Source: Achromobacter sp. B7 (GTDB lineage: Bacteria > Pseudomonadota > Gammaproteobacteria > Burkholderiales > Burkholderiaceae_B). From it: 64,000 nt of DNA. The first letter of the stretch is position 1, and every line of letters begins with the position of its first letter. Of the stretch, positions 1 to 13,700 are shown in pieces. The notes beneath the pieces were generated by a model. That model was not told where the DNA came from. It did not search any database and saw only the letters and a program-made list of their open reading frames with translations. Position numbers and translations under genes: made by a program. The stretch spans positions 5,146,001-5,210,000 of the forward strand of contig NZ_CP032084.1 in the NCBI RefSeq assembly GCF_003600685.1, in the 5' to 3' direction.

Positions 1-25
1 GTAACAAGCCGCCGTCCGAGTACTC

Positions 26-1759
26 ATGCGCCGTTTATCCCGATTTTGCCGCCCCGTTGTCCTCTGCCTCTCCCCCCTTTCCCTGCATGTCGGCCTGGCC
101 TTAACGGCCCTGGCGTTGGCGACCAGCCCCGCCGCCGCGCAAAGCGTGCGCCCGCAGTTGCCGTCCGCCGCCGAACCCGGCCGCGCACTACCCCAGCCGG
201 CCATGCCGGAAAGCATGACGACCGCTCCCGAAGTGACGGTGCAGCAGGGCAGCGCGTCCGAGGCCCCGGTGGGCGCCGACAAGCTGAGCTTCACGCTGGC
301 CAACATGCGGGTGGAAGGCGTGACCCACTACGCGCCCGAGAAGATCAGCGCGTTCTACCAGGGACTGGTCGGCAAGACGATCACCGTGGCCGACGCCTTC
401 AAGGTGGCCAACGACATCGAACTGCTCTACCGCAATGACGGCTACGTGACCACGCGCGTGATCGTGCCGGCGCAGACGGTGGACGGCGGCGTGTTCCGCA
501 TCGTGGTGGTCGAAGGCTATGTGTCGGACGTGAAGTACGACGGCGATATCGGCCCCGCCCAAGCGGCGGTGGAAAAGCTGGTGCAGCGCCTGCGTGGCGT
601 GCGCCCGATCAACGTGGCCGAAGTCGAACGCCAACTGCTGCTGGCCAATGACTTGAACGGCCTGGTGGTGCGCGCGTCGCTGGAGGCCTCGCCCAAGGAA
701 GTGGGCGGCTCGGTGCTGGTGGTGCATAGCGAACGCAAGCCGGTCGATGCGCGCCTGGGCATTGATAACCGTGGCTCGCCCTACCTGGGCTGGAGCGAAA
801 TGACCGGCCAGGTCACGCTGAATTCGTTCGGCGCCCGCGCCGATACGTTCACGCTGAGCGGCCGCCTGGGCTTTCCGGCCTACCGCAGCCAGGCCGTTGC
901 CGCCAACTACGACATGCTGGTCAGCGACAGCGGCATGACCTTCGGGCTGGCCGCCAGCTACGCCAAGAGCGAGCCGGGCCGCGACCTGGCCCCGCTGAAC
1001 GTGGCCAGCGACGTGCAGGCCTACACGGCCACCGTCACCTATCCGCTGATCCGCTCGCGGCTGGAAAACCTGCGCGCCTTCGGCATGTTCGACGTGCGCA
1101 ACGTGGCCACCGACATTACCGAGACGCCCTTTACGCGCGACCGGCTGCGCGTGCTGCGCGCTGGCCTGAGCTATGACCGCACCGACAGCTGGAACGGCAT
1201 CACCGCCATTCGCGGCACGGTGCACCAGGGCCTGGACGCGATGGGCGCCACGCAAGAAGGCGCCGAGCTGGCCTCGCGCGCCAAGGGCCGGTCGGACTTC
1301 CTGAAGCTCACCGCCGAACTGACGCGCCTGCAACAGCTGACCGATCGCCTGTCGCTGGTGGCCACCTTTGCCGGCCAGTACAGCGCCAGCCCGCTACTGG
1401 CCAGCGAGGAATTCGCGCTGGGCGGCCCCAACTTCGGCCGGGGTTATGACGACGGCGAAATGTCCGCCGATTCCGGCCTGGCCGGCTCGCTGGAACTGCG
1501 CTACGCCGTGTCCACCGACAACTTCCTGCCGCACGGCGCGCACGTTTATTCGTTTGTTGACGGCGGCCGCATCTGGTCGCGCAGCGAAAGCGCGCCGCTG
1601 ACGCGCGCCAACGTGTCGTCCATTGGCGCGGGCATGCGCGCCAACCTCAGCAAGACCCTGTACGCAACGTTCGAAGTGGCCAAGCCCACAAGCGGCGACG
1701 TCCTGACCCAGGGCAACAAGAATCCCCGCGTATTTTTCAGCATCTCGGCGCAGTACTAA
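26..1759 (+). CDS. TpsB outer-membrane transporter of a two-partner secretion system (ShlB/FhaC/HecB family)
   Basis: A 577-residue protein with an N-terminal signal peptide ending near the Ala-Ala-Ala-Gln at residues 36-39. It has POTRA-type repeats from about residue 86 to 240 and a C-terminal beta-barrel region. The conserved loop signature appears as GGPNFGRGYDDGE near residue 465, a variant of the FhaC VRGY motif that keeps the Arg-Gly-Tyr. The last residue is aromatic (Tyr), as expected for an outer-membrane barrel. The family recognises the TPS domain of its partner exoprotein with the POTRA domains and threads it across the outer membrane. The partner gene starts 24 bp downstream on the same strand, so the two are almost certainly co-transcribed. 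Family assignment is firm. The exact substrate is inferred from adjacency. The promoter would lie before the window start. Confidence 0.95.
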   Translation: MRRLSRFCRPVVLCLSPLSLHVGLALTALALATSPAAAQSVRPQLPSAAEPGRALPQPAMPESMTTAPEVTVQQGSASEAPVGADKLSFTLANMRVEGVTHYAPEKISAFYQGLVGKTITVADAFKVANDIELLYRNDGYVTTRVIVPAQTVDGGVFRIVVVEGYVSDVKYDGDIGPAQAAVEKLVQRLRGVRPINVAEVERQLLLANDLNGLVVRASLEASPKEVGGSVLVVHSERKPVDARLGIDNRGSPYLGWSEMTGQVTLNSFGARADTFTLSGRLGFPAYRSQAVAANYDMLVSDSGMTFGLAASYAKSEPGRDLAPLNVASDVQAYTATVTYPLIRSRLENLRAFGMFDVRNVATDITETPFTRDRLRVLRAGLSYDRTDSWNGITAIRGTVHQGLDAMGATQEGAELASRAKGRSDFLKLTAELTRLQQLTDRLSLVATFAGQYSASPLLASEEFALGGPNFGRGYDDGEMSADSGLAGSLELRYAVSTDNFLPHGAHVYSFVDGGRIWSRSESAPLTRANVSSIGAGMRANLSKTLYATFEVAKPTSGDVLTQGNKNPRVFFSISAQY

Positions 1760-1783
1760 GCAGCGAACGACAAGAGACCGACC

Positions 1784-4700
1784 ATGAATCGCAAATCCCG
1801 CAGCCTCGCCCAATCCGCTCGCCGCATGCGCATAAAGAAAGACACCGCCCTGCCCGCGCTCAGCACGCTGGCCGTGCTGATCGGCTCGCTCGCCTCCGGC
1901 GGCGCGCACGCCAACCCCACCGGCGGCAACGTCGTGGGCGGCGCCGCCACCATCAATGACCGCGGCAACGGCACGCTGGACATCAACCAGTCCAGCGGCA
2001 AGGCGATCATCAACTGGAAAGATTTCAGCATCGGCGCCAACGAAACGGTCAACTTCCGCCAGCCCGGTGGCAAGAGCGTCACGCTGAACCGCGTGGTCGG
2101 CAACGACCCGTCGGCCATCTTCGGCAAGCTGAACGCCAACGGCACGGTGATGCTGGTCAACCCGAACGGCGTCGTGTTCGGCAAGGGCGCGCGCATCGAC
2201 GTGGGCGGACTGGTCGCCACCACGGCGAACATCAGCGACAAGGACTTCCTGGCCGGCAACTACAAGTTCAACCAGGCGTCCACCAAGGCCAATGCCCGGA
2301 TCGTCAACGAAGGCACGATCACCATCAAGGACAGCGGCCTGGCCGCGCTGGTGGCGCCGTCGGTCAGCAACTCGGGCGTGATCCAGGCCAAGCTGGGCCG
2401 CGTGGCCCTGGCGGGCGCGAACACCGTCACGGTGGACTTCCAGGGCGACGGCCTGCTGTCGTTTGACGCCACCTCGACCGTGGGCGAACTGCCCAAGGAC
2501 GCCAGCGGCAAGCCGGTATCGGCACTGGTCACCAACACCGGCGTCATCCGCGCGGACGGCGGCACGGTGCTGATGACGGCGCGCGCCGTCAAGGGCGTGA
2601 TCGACAACGTCGTCAACACCGACGGCATCATCAGCGCCCAGTCGGTCGGCACGCAGAACGGCAAGATCGTGCTGTCCGGCGGCGACGCCGGCACCGTCAA
2701 GATCGCGGGCACGGTCGACGCCACGGGCGCCGGCGCGGGCCAGCAAGGCGGCAAGGTCGTGGTCACCGGTGAACACGTGGACGTGGCTCGCGGCGCCGCC
2801 ATCGACGTGTCCGGCGCGGCGGGCGGCGGCGAGATCGCCCTGGGCAGCCTGGGCGTTGCCCCGGACGACGGCTCGGCCGCGTTCAGCGGCAAGTCGTCCA
2901 CCGTCAAGGTGGCGGCGGGCGCCACGCTGAAGGCCGATGCGCGCGTCAACGGCAACGGCGGCAGCGTCACGATGTGGTCCAACGAGGCCACCGCCTTTGC
3001 CGGCAGCCTGTCGGCACGCGGCGGCGAGCAAGGCGGCGACGGCGGCTTTGCCGAAGTCTCCAGCAAGAAGAACATCGGCCTGACCGGCTCCGTGGACATG
3101 CGCGCGCCCAAGGGCAAGACGGGCTTGTTGCTGATCGACCCGACCGACCTGCGCATCGTCGATTCCGGCAGCGGCTCGGGCGCGCTGGACGGCAGCGCGG
3201 GCGACGGCACGCTCAACAGCGGCGACGCCAACGCGGCCAACAACACCGTGTCGCGCGGCCTGTTGGAAAGCCTGGCCGGCACCACCAACATCAAGCTGGA
3301 AGCCACCGGGCAGATCACGATTGCGGACATGGCCGCGATCAACCTGAAGACGACCTCGGGCAACAGCTTCACGCTGCGTTCGACGCAAACGGGCGGCATC
3401 CGCTTCGAGAATTCGAACACCGAAATCAGCACCCAGGGCGGCGCCATCACGCTGGAAGCGCTGGGCGTGGGCAGCACGCTGAGCAACATCGGCAAGCTGA
3501 CCAGCCGGGGCGGCGCGATCACGCTGAACGCCACCGGCGACATCAACCTGGCCAATGTCATTGACGCCGGCAGCGGCGCGGCGCTGGTCCGCACCAGCGC
3601 GGGCAGCATCCGCAACGTGGGCGGCGCCAACCAGGTGGTGGCGGGCAACACCGTCACCCTGGACGCCAGCGGCGGCAACATCGGCGAGGCCGGCAACGCG
3701 GTCAACACCCAGACATCGCGCCTGGCGCTTGCCACCGGCGGCAACCTGTTCGCGGCCAACCGCTCGGTACTGAGCACGCTGGACATCACCAGCCGCCACG
3801 CGCAACCGGGCGTCAACAACACGTACCAGCTCACCTCGGCGGGCGGGCTGGATTTCTCGCTGGCGGACAACGGCGGCTATCAGCTGAACTCGGTCGTGCA
3901 AGACGGCCTGGGCTTCTCGTTCACCGGCGACCGCACGATCCGCGTGGGCACCGTCTCGTTGGGCTCCGGCACGCTGGCGCTGACGTCCACGGCCGGCGAC
4001 ATCCTGGCCAGCAACATCCCGGGCAGCATGAGCGCCGGCAGCATCGCGCTGAAGGCCAGCGGCAGCAACGGCAACAACGGCGCCATCGGCAGCGCCGGCC
4101 AGGCCCTGAACACGCAGACCGCCACGCTGACGGCCGCCAGCGGCGTCGGCGGCGTATACCTGAACAACACCGGCGCGCTGAACCTGCGTTCCGTTGAAAC
4201 CACCGGCCCGCTGTCCGTGTGGAGCAGCGGCCACCTGACCGTGGGCGCCATCAAGGCGGGCGCCTCGACGTCGCTGACCTCGATCATGGGCAACATCGTG
4301 GACGACGGGGACGACGCCACCACGATCTCGACCAACACGCTGGCCTTGTCGGCGCAGAACGGCGCCATCGGCGCCGCGTCGCGCAGCCTGAAGACCAACG
4401 CCGGCAACGTGTCCGCCACGGCGGGTCCGGGCGGCGTGTATCTGGACAGCAGCAACACCAGCCTGACCATCACGCAGGCCCAGGCGGACAACGCCGCCAT
4501 CGCGATCACCGGCGCGGGCAGCGTGTTGGCCAACAACGTCAGTTCCGGCGGCGGCGCCGTCAACCTGACGGGCAACAGCATTTCCGCCGGCCAGGTCAAC
4601 GCGGGTTCGGGCAACGTCACGCTGACCGCGCGGGCCGGCAACATCACGGGCACGTCGGCATCGCTCATCACCGGCAACGTCGTCACCCTGCTGGCGCCGG

Positions 4701-7700
4701 CATCGAACAGCAGCTACACCGTGGGCACGACGGGTACCTACCTGCGCACGGCGGCGGGTGAACTGCACGCCACGGGCGGCAGCATCTACATCAACCAGGC
4801 CCAGGGCTCGGTGCTGCTGGATGACCTGAAAGCCTACAACGGCATTTCCGTCATCGGCGTGGCGGACCTGACCGCGAACAAGGTGGACGCCGGCCTGGGC
4901 ACCCTGTGGCTGAACGCCCAGGGCGGCAACATCCTGCGCGCCAATGCCAACAGCGAACTGCTGGGCAACGCCATCAACCTGCAAGCGCAGCAGCACATCG
5001 GCACGGCGGGCGACCACATCAAGACGGCCTCGACCAGCCTGACGCTGGGCAGCGGCGGCGACATCTACGTCGACAACCCGGGCAAGACGCTGACCTACTT
5101 GTCCGTCAGCAACACCCACGCCGACCCGCTGCGCAAGAACGTCCTGCAAGTCTCCGCGCCCTTCCTCGCGTTCGACGTCAACGACGATGTGGGCAATGCG
5201 TATGAATTGAAGCAGGTCTATAGCTCATTGCTGAACCAGTTCGTGTTCAGCGGCGACCAGACCCTGAAGCTGGGCAACATCCGCGCCGGCAGCGGCGTCA
5301 CGCTGACGTCCACCCAAGGCAGCATCCTGGACGACGGCATCGCGGACACGCGCGTCACCGCCAGCTCGGTCAGCCTGACCGCCGCCCAGGACATCGGCAC
5401 CAACGCCGATTTCGTCTCGGTCAACGCGCCGCTGCTGTCGCTGGACACGCGCGGCAACCTCTACGCGACCAACATCGCCGACCTGAACAGCTTGACGGTG
5501 ACCGCTCGCCACAAGGGGCCGGACGATCACTACGTGCTGGACGTGCGCGCCCCGTCGCTGCTGTTCAACATCACCGACGATGCCACCGGCCACACCATCC
5601 ACCAGGTGCGCGACAGCAACTCGGTGACCTTCAACTTCGCCAGCGACCGCGACATCACGGTGGGCAGCATCGACGCCGGCTACAGCGGCGCCATCACGCT
5701 GAACACCACGGGCTCCATTGCCGACGACGGCAACAAGAACACCCAACTGCTGGCCAATCTGGTGAGCCTGTCGGCCGGCCGCGCCATCGGCGCCACCGGC
5801 ACCGGCTATCTGGACGTCCTGACCAGCAACCTGTACGGCTCGGCCGGCAATGGCGGCTTCTACGTCCAGTTGCCCAAGCCCACGGGTTCGAGCAACACCA
5901 CCGGCGTCATCACGCTGAACAACATCACGGCCACCGACGCGGTGCGGATCGACGCGCGCCAGGGCGACCTGCTGGTGTCCGGCACGGTGCGCAGCGCAAA
6001 CGGCGACGTCGCGATCAACGCCGCCAACGGCTCCATCCTGGGCAACGGCTCGGGCAATGTGTACGCGGGCGGTGGCGATATCTCGTTGACCGCAACCGGC
6101 TCCATCGGCGGCAACTACGGCGGCGGCGTGCGCTATGTGGGCGTGGGCGGACCCAGCCAGGTCAACGTCCTGGCCAACGCGGGCGGCGACCTCTATCTGA
6201 ACGGCACCTACGGCAACATCAAGCTGGCGTCGGTAACGGCAGGCGGGCAGCTTGGCTACACGCAAGGGAACGGCACGACTCTGATCGGCAACGTGCAGGC
6301 CGCCGGCCCCGCGTCGCTGGCCAACAGCGCGGGTTCCATCCTTGACGATGGCGACGCCGCCACGAAGATCCAGGCCAGCAGCATCGCGCTGTCGGCCGCC
6401 GGATCGCTGGGCGCGGCCGGCGCCGCGCTGACCTTGCAGGCGCCGGACGTCAGCCTGACCAGCGGTGGCGACATCACCGTCAACAACGAGACCGGGCTGA
6501 CGCGCCTGGCCGTCACGCGCAATGGCTACGTCTATGGCTCGTACGCGATCACCGCACCGAACCTGTCGGCCTTCACGCTGACGGACGACGCCAACGGCAT
6601 CCACCTGAAGGACATCGCCAGTTCCACCGACCTGGATTTCGGGTTCTCGGCCAACGGCAAGAACCTGTGGGTTGGCAACATCGATGCCGGCGCGGGCGGC
6701 AAGGTCAGCCTGATCGCGGGCGGCAACATCGCCAACGACGACCTGGCCAACCCCGGCACGATCCGCGCGGCGAACGTCGCGTTGACGGCGGGCGCCAGCA
6801 GCTCGATCGGCTCGTCGGCCACGGGCGGCACGCTGGCCCTGGCCGGCACGTCCGCGTTGAGCCTGTCGGCGGGCATCGACTTCTTTGTCGCCAGCGACAC
6901 CGTGCTGCGCAGCCTGGCGATCAACAGCCAGCGCGCGTCCGGCGCCACCAGCACCATCGCCATCGGCGGCGGCGCGGGCCAGACCATCCGCATCACCGAC
7001 GACGGCACCACGCAGTACCTGGAACAGATCACGGGCGGGCTGACGGACTTCAGCTTCAGCGGCCGCAAGAACATCCAGGTGGGCGCCATTGCCGCCAGCA
7101 ACCTGGTCAGCCTGACCACGGCCTATGGCGGCGTCAATTCCAGCATCACCAGTGACGCCGGCTCCGGCCGCATCACGGCGGGCACGGTCAAGCTGTCGGC
7201 CACCGGCAGCGACAGCTACACCGCGCGCGATGCAAACACCGGGGCCATCGGCGCCGCCGGCCGCGCGCTGCGCACCACGACCGCCAACCTGGCAATTACC
7301 AACAACGGCGACATCTTCCTGAACAACGGGAACCAGGCGCTAAGCAGCATCGACCTGAACCTGAGCCGCCGCGATGCGGCCAGCACCACCAACTTCGACA
7401 CCAACGCCTATGCCTTCAGCGGGCTGGGCGGCCAGACGCTGTCGATCGCGGGTGGCACCAGCCTGACGATCGCGGCAGACATGAACGGCGCCGCACTGGC
7501 CGTCAACGCCGATTCCGCCATTGCCACCGGCATGATCAATACCGGCGCCACGGGTTCCGTGACGCTGACCTCGCGCTACGCCAACACGTCGTTCCTGCCG
7601 ACCATCAGCCGCGGCTCGGGCGTCATTACCGGCAACAACGTCAGCCTGAACGCGCTGGGCACGAACGGCAGCGTCGCCGCTTCGACCAGCACGAACAATC

Positions 7701-10700
7701 TGTCGATCGCGTCGGCGGGCAACGTGTCCGTCTCCAACGACAAGCAGCTGACGTCGTTGTCGCTGACCGCGAACCACGCCAGCTCGAGCGGCTCGCAGAA
7801 CAATTCGTACAGCGTCTCGGCCACCGGCCTGACGTTCTCGCTGAGCGATTCGACCGGCACCTCGGGGCTGACGCTTGGCAACGTTTCCACCGCGGGCAAC
7901 CTGGCGCTGTCGATCTCGTCCGACCGCGCGCTGACCGTCAACAACGTGGCCACCGGCGCCGGCGGCTCGGTCACGCTGGGCAGCAACAGCAACATCTACG
8001 GCAACAGCAGCAGCGCCAGCAGCCCCAACATCACCACGGGCGCGCTGACGCTCAATGCCAGCTCGGTCACGGGTACGTACAACACCAACCAGCCGCTGTA
8101 CGTCAGCGTGGACAAGCTGTCCTCGAACCTGCGCGGCAGCCTGTGGATCTCGAACAACAAGACCCTGACCCTGGGCAACAACAACGTCGCGGGCTCCGCG
8201 CAGGTGAACGTCACCAACGGGTCGGTTCTTCAAGGCGCGGGCAGCAGCTTCGTCGCCCCCTCGCTGACGCTGACCGCCACGCAGTCCATCGGCGCCGCCG
8301 GCAATGCGGTGCAGGCCGACACGCGGCAACTGACCACGCAGACCGGCAAGGATCTGTACCTGAACAACGCGTCGAACCTGTTCAGCCTGAACGTCACGGC
8401 CAATCACGCCAACCCGTCGGCGGACAACGTGGTGCAGGTCGCGGCGCAGGGCCTGACGTTCAACGTCACGGACACCGGCGGCTACAACCTGTTTGACGTG
8501 CGCGACACCACCGGCCTGAACTTCTCGTTCTCCGGCGACCGCACGGTGTACATCGGCAACATCGACACCGGCCCCGCGCATGCCGTCAGCCTGGCCGCCA
8601 ACGGTGCGGGCAGCAACCTGGTCAACCTGTCGCCCACCTCGCACGTGACGGGCGATTCGGTGTCGCTCTTCGCCACCGGCCAGATCGGCTCGGGTCCGGC
8701 CGACAAGATCAACACCACCACCAGCGAGCTCTACCTGACGAGCGGCAGCCACGTCTACGTGAACAACGACGTCGACCTGGCCAGCCTGTCGTTGTATGCA
8801 ACGGGTGTCGCGCCTTCGACCTACGACGTCACGTCGAACGAATTGCTGTTCGATGTGGTGCATGACGGCCGCCTGCAAGTCAACAATGTCCGCGACAACA
8901 CCGGCCTGAACCTGATGCTGTCCAGCAACGTTGGCCAGGACATCGGCACCATCGACACGCAGTCCACCGGCACGGTGCGCCTGTCCAGCAACAACAGCAT
9001 CCTGGGCAGCGCCGATGACAGCCAGCGCATCACGGCCGCCCAGGTTTCGCTGACCACGCAGGGCTCGGGCGCCATCGGCGGCACGGGCCGCGAGATCAAT
9101 CTGTCGGCCCCGCTGCTGAACATCCAGAACGCCGGCGACGTCTATATCGATTCCGACAAGCACATCGATGCGTTGTCTCTGTATTCGACGGGCAACGGCG
9201 CGCGTTCCTACAGCATCAATTCCCCGACCCGCGACGGCCAGGGCAACATCGGCTTTACCGCCACCGACGGCGGCAGCGGCAGCACGGCCGGCCTGGTGCT
9301 GGGCAACATCACGGACGCGGGCGGCCTGAACCTGACCGTCAGCAGCGACCGCAACGTCACCGTGGGCACCATCAACGTCGGCTACGACAACGTGTCGCTG
9401 ACCTCGCGCAACGCGTCGCTGCTGGGCGATGGCGATGCCAACACCAAGATCGATGCCGCGTCGCTGAACCTGACCGCCAACGCCGCCATCGGCGCAAGCG
9501 GCGTCGGCAACGCCATCGACACCCGCGTCAGCACGCTGAGCGGCCGCGCCGTCGGCGGCGGGGCGTTCATTACGGTGGAAGGCAACACCAGCCTGCCCAG
9601 CCTGACCTCGACCGGCGCCAGCTCGGTCAGCAACACCGTCGGCGACATCGAGCTGGGCTCGGTCAACACCAACGGCAACAGCTTCACCGTCAACAACTCG
9701 GGCGGCTCGATCCTGAGCGGCACGATCAGCAACGCCACCACCGTCACCCTGACGGCCAATGGCTCGATCGGCAACAAGAGCGCCATCCGCACCACCAACC
9801 TGAGCTCGGGCGGCACGACGATCGTCAACCTTAGCGCCAACCAGACGGCCACGGCGGACGGCAGCATCGCGCTGATCGAAACCTATGGCTTGCAGGCCGC
9901 CTCGGTCACCGGCGACGGCAACATCACGCTGACCGCCGATACCGCCCGCGGCGGCCGCGACCTGGTGGTGGGCACCATCAGCACCAGCAATGGCGCGGTC
10001 GCGTTGTCGACCAGCACGGGCAACATCGTCGGCGCAAACAACAGCAACCGCATCACCGGCAACAGCGTCACGCTGACGGCCGACTACGGCACATCGCGCA
10101 GCATTGGCTCGGGCAACGCCAATCGCATCCATCTGGACACGCCATCGCTGACGCTGAACACCCCGGGCAGCATCTACGTCGACAACCTGGCCGACCTGAG
10201 CGACCTGACCATCAACCGCAACAACGCGCAGGGCAACCAGTACGGCAGCAACGGGTTCCTGACCATCGACGCGCAGAACCTGACGTTCAGCGGGGCCGAC
10301 ACCAGCAACAACACCGCGCTGACCATCGTTCGTGACACCACCGGCCTGAACTTCACGTACCAGGCTATCGGCTCGATCACGCTGAACGACATCGACGTCA
10401 CGGCCAATGGCTCGGTCAACCTGTCGACCAACCCCTACTACTACACCGGCGGCTCCATCCAGGGCATGACCGGCACGTCGAAGATCACGGCGGGCAACCT
10501 GACGTTGTCCACCGGGTCGGGCGACACGCCCAACGCGATTGGCTCGTCCACCCGCGCCCTGAACACGCAGGTCAAGAACATCGCGGCCACGGCCTCGGGC
10601 GGCATCTGGTTGAACCAGGCGGGCTCGATCAACCTGGGCAACCTCAACGCAGGCGAAGACCTGTCCGTCACGACGACCACGGGCGACATCCTGGTCGGCT

Positions 10701-13700
10701 CCGTTCGCTACGGCAGCAATAAGACGCTGACGCTGAACGCGCAGAACGGCAGCATCCTGGACGGCGGCGGCGCCATCTCCGGCTCGGGCACCGGCGCCAT
10801 CACGCTGACCGCCAAGAACGGCATCGGCACCACCGACGCGGCGATCAAGATCGCGGCCTTGAACAACGCCGTGTCCGCCAGCGTCACCGGCGCCGGTTCG
10901 CTGTACCTGGACAGCGTCGGCAGCATGCAAGGCGGCCTGAGCACCTCGGTGGCCAACGGCGAAACGCGCATCACGTCGTCGGGCAGCCTGTTCCTGACCA
11001 GCATGACGTCGGGCACGGACGCAGCGGGCAACGGCATTTCGGTGAAGGCGACGGCGGGCAGCATCTTCGTCAAGAACGTGCAGGCCGGCGCCACCCAAGG
11101 CCAGGTCACGCTGAACGCCGAGAACGGCGCCATCCTGGCCGACGTGGGCGGCGCCAACATCAAGGCGTACGGCGTCGCGTTGAACGCGCGCAGCGGCATC
11201 GGCGTCGACACCGCCAACGGCCGCATCAACGCCAGCGGCCAGCGCGTCGAAGCGACCACGCTGGGCGGCATGTATCTGGCGGCGGACAACAACGCCGTGT
11301 ACTCGTACCTGTCGGGCGGCACCATCGACATCGCGGCGGCCGGCAACCTGCAAATCGCCAACGCCGTCGCCAGCAACGGCAGCGGCACGATCAAGATCGT
11401 GGGCAACGGCACCAACAGCCAACTGGTGACGGGCAACATCGACGCGGGCACGGGCACGGTCAACATCGACTACAGCAAGACCGGCAGCACCATCGTTGAC
11501 GATCGCGAGGAATCCACGCGCATCATCGGCAACTCGGTCACGCTGAAAGCCGGCGCGGGCATCGGCGGCGCCGAAGGCTCGGCCGACAACGTGCAGACGA
11601 CCGCCGCCTTCATCAACGCGGAAGTTACCGGCAACGGCTCGATCTTCCTGGACGACAACCGCGCGGCCGGCACCACGCTGAACGCCATCGCTACGCAGAA
11701 CGGCGCCATCGGCATCACCACCGCCGGCCCCACGCTGGTGAACAGCGCCAGCACCAAGACCAACTCGGCGACCAACGACATCTCGATCGCCACGTCCAAC
11801 GGCGACCTGTCGATCAACACGATCGACGCCCTGACCTTGGGCGACGTCACGCTGAAGGCGGCCGGATCCATCCTGGGCGCGATTCCCGGCAACCTGGTCT
11901 TCGGCAACAGCCTGACGGCCACGGCGGGCGGCAGCATCGGCACGGTGGGTAACCTGGCGACCGGCCTGGGCGGCATCGCCCTGCGCACCAACGTTGCGTC
12001 GCTGGGCGACCTGACCACGGGTGCCGACGGCGCGGTCATCGCGCTGAACAACGTGGGCACGCGCGCCCTGACGCTGACCGGCGACGTGACGCAAACGGGC
12101 GACAACAGCTCGGTCTACCTCCGTTCGTCGGGCGACCTGGACGCGCGTTCGGGGCTGTCCAATACCGCCGACAACGTGCTGCTGTCCTCGAACGGCACGC
12201 TGACGGTGGCAGGCACGGGCGTGCAGGCCAACGACACCATCACTCTGGTGGGCCTGCAAGACGTGGTGGCAGCGGGCGCCACGCCGCGCAACATCATTGC
12301 GCGCGGCGATACGCTGAACATCACCAGTGGCGCGGCGGGCGGCAACACGGCGCTGACCACTGAGGTGGCCAACGCCAACGTCAACCTGACCGGCGTCACC
12401 ACGCCGGCCAACCTGACGCTGAACAATACCGGCGCGCTGACCGCCTCGTTGTCCACCGCCAACGGCAACATCACCGCCAACGCCACCGCCACGCTGGACG
12501 TGTCGGCCACGGCCGCCGGCAACAACCGCGGCATCGACCTGAGCTCGCAGCATGGCGACGTGGTGGTCGGCACCATCAACGCTGGCGCTGCGAACGGCAC
12601 GGTCGTGCTGGCCGCCGCCGAAGGCTCGTTGGTGGCCCTGGGCAGCGATGTCACGACCAACAGCCTGGACCTGACCAGCAAGAACGGCATCGGTGACGGC
12701 AACGCCGCCTTCACCACGTCGGCGCGCTATCTCAAGGCCAACGTGCTGGGCGCCGGCGACATCGTCGTCGAGGCCACCGGCCCGCTGACGCTGGGCAATA
12801 TTGCGACGGCGGACGGCAGCATCCAGATCGCCGCCGACGGCGACCTGATCAGCAGCGTCGGCCTTACCGCCGGCAATCACGGCGACGTGTTGCTGGGATC
12901 GTCATCGGGCAACGTCGGCATCAACCACGCCATCACCAACAGCCAGGTCAACAACCTGACGGTGTTTGGCGCGCAGATCGGCACGGCAGCCGTCGACACC
13001 GCTGGCGCGCAAACCTACAACGGTAGCGTCACGCTTGGCGGCGACCTGACCGGCGCGTCCATCGACATCTCGGGCAACGCCACGCTGACGGGCGGCAAGC
13101 GCACGCTGACCGCCAACGGCGACGGCGGCAATGTCAACATCTCGGGCGCGCTGAACGGTGGCAACCAGCAAGCGGTGATCGTCGCCAACGACGGCAACGT
13201 CACGCTGGGCGGCAACGCCATCAACCTGGCCGGCCTGAGCATCGACGGCGCCAACATCAGCCTGCAAAACGTCGCGACCAGCGGTGCCCAGCAGTACAAC
13301 GGCGACACCACGCTGCGTGGCCTGTACACCACCGGCAACGGCGCTTTCGGCGTCGATGGCGACACCGTGTTGGCTGGCGGCGTCAACGTGTACACGGGCA
13401 ACGGCGCGGTTACGTTCACGGGCGACGTCTCGGGCGCGAACGCGCTGACCGTTCTGACGGCCGGCGCCACCACCTACGGCGGCGCGGTCAACACCGCATC
13501 GCTGAACCAGGTCGGCACCGGCGTCACTGCGCTTAACGGCGGCAGCGTCACAACGACCGGCATGCAGTCCTACAGCGCCGCTGTGGTGCTGGGCGCCGAC
13601 ACGACGTTGAGCGGCAGCGGCGTCACGCTGGCCGATGGCGTAGACGGCGCGTACGCGCTGACCGTCGACGGCCCGGCCACGCTGGCCGGCGCCATCGGCG

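Noticed and set aside
1..25. Resemblance of the first bases (gtaacaag) to the 3 prime end of 16S rRNA
   Set aside because: Only eight bases match and the following sequence does not continue the rRNA; it is simply the leader of the TPS transporter gene.
1394..5149. Antisense open frame of about 1,250 codons opposite the TPS transporter and exoprotein
   Set aside because: It has Ala/Arg/Gly/His/Val-rich, low-information sequence typical of the complement of GC-rich codons, no domain, and lies wholly opposite a clear gene.
7340..12880. Antisense open frame of about 1,850 codons opposite the exoprotein
   Set aside because: Stops are rare on the complement because of the repetitive GNN/ANC codon use of the shaft. 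The translation shows no known fold or start signal.
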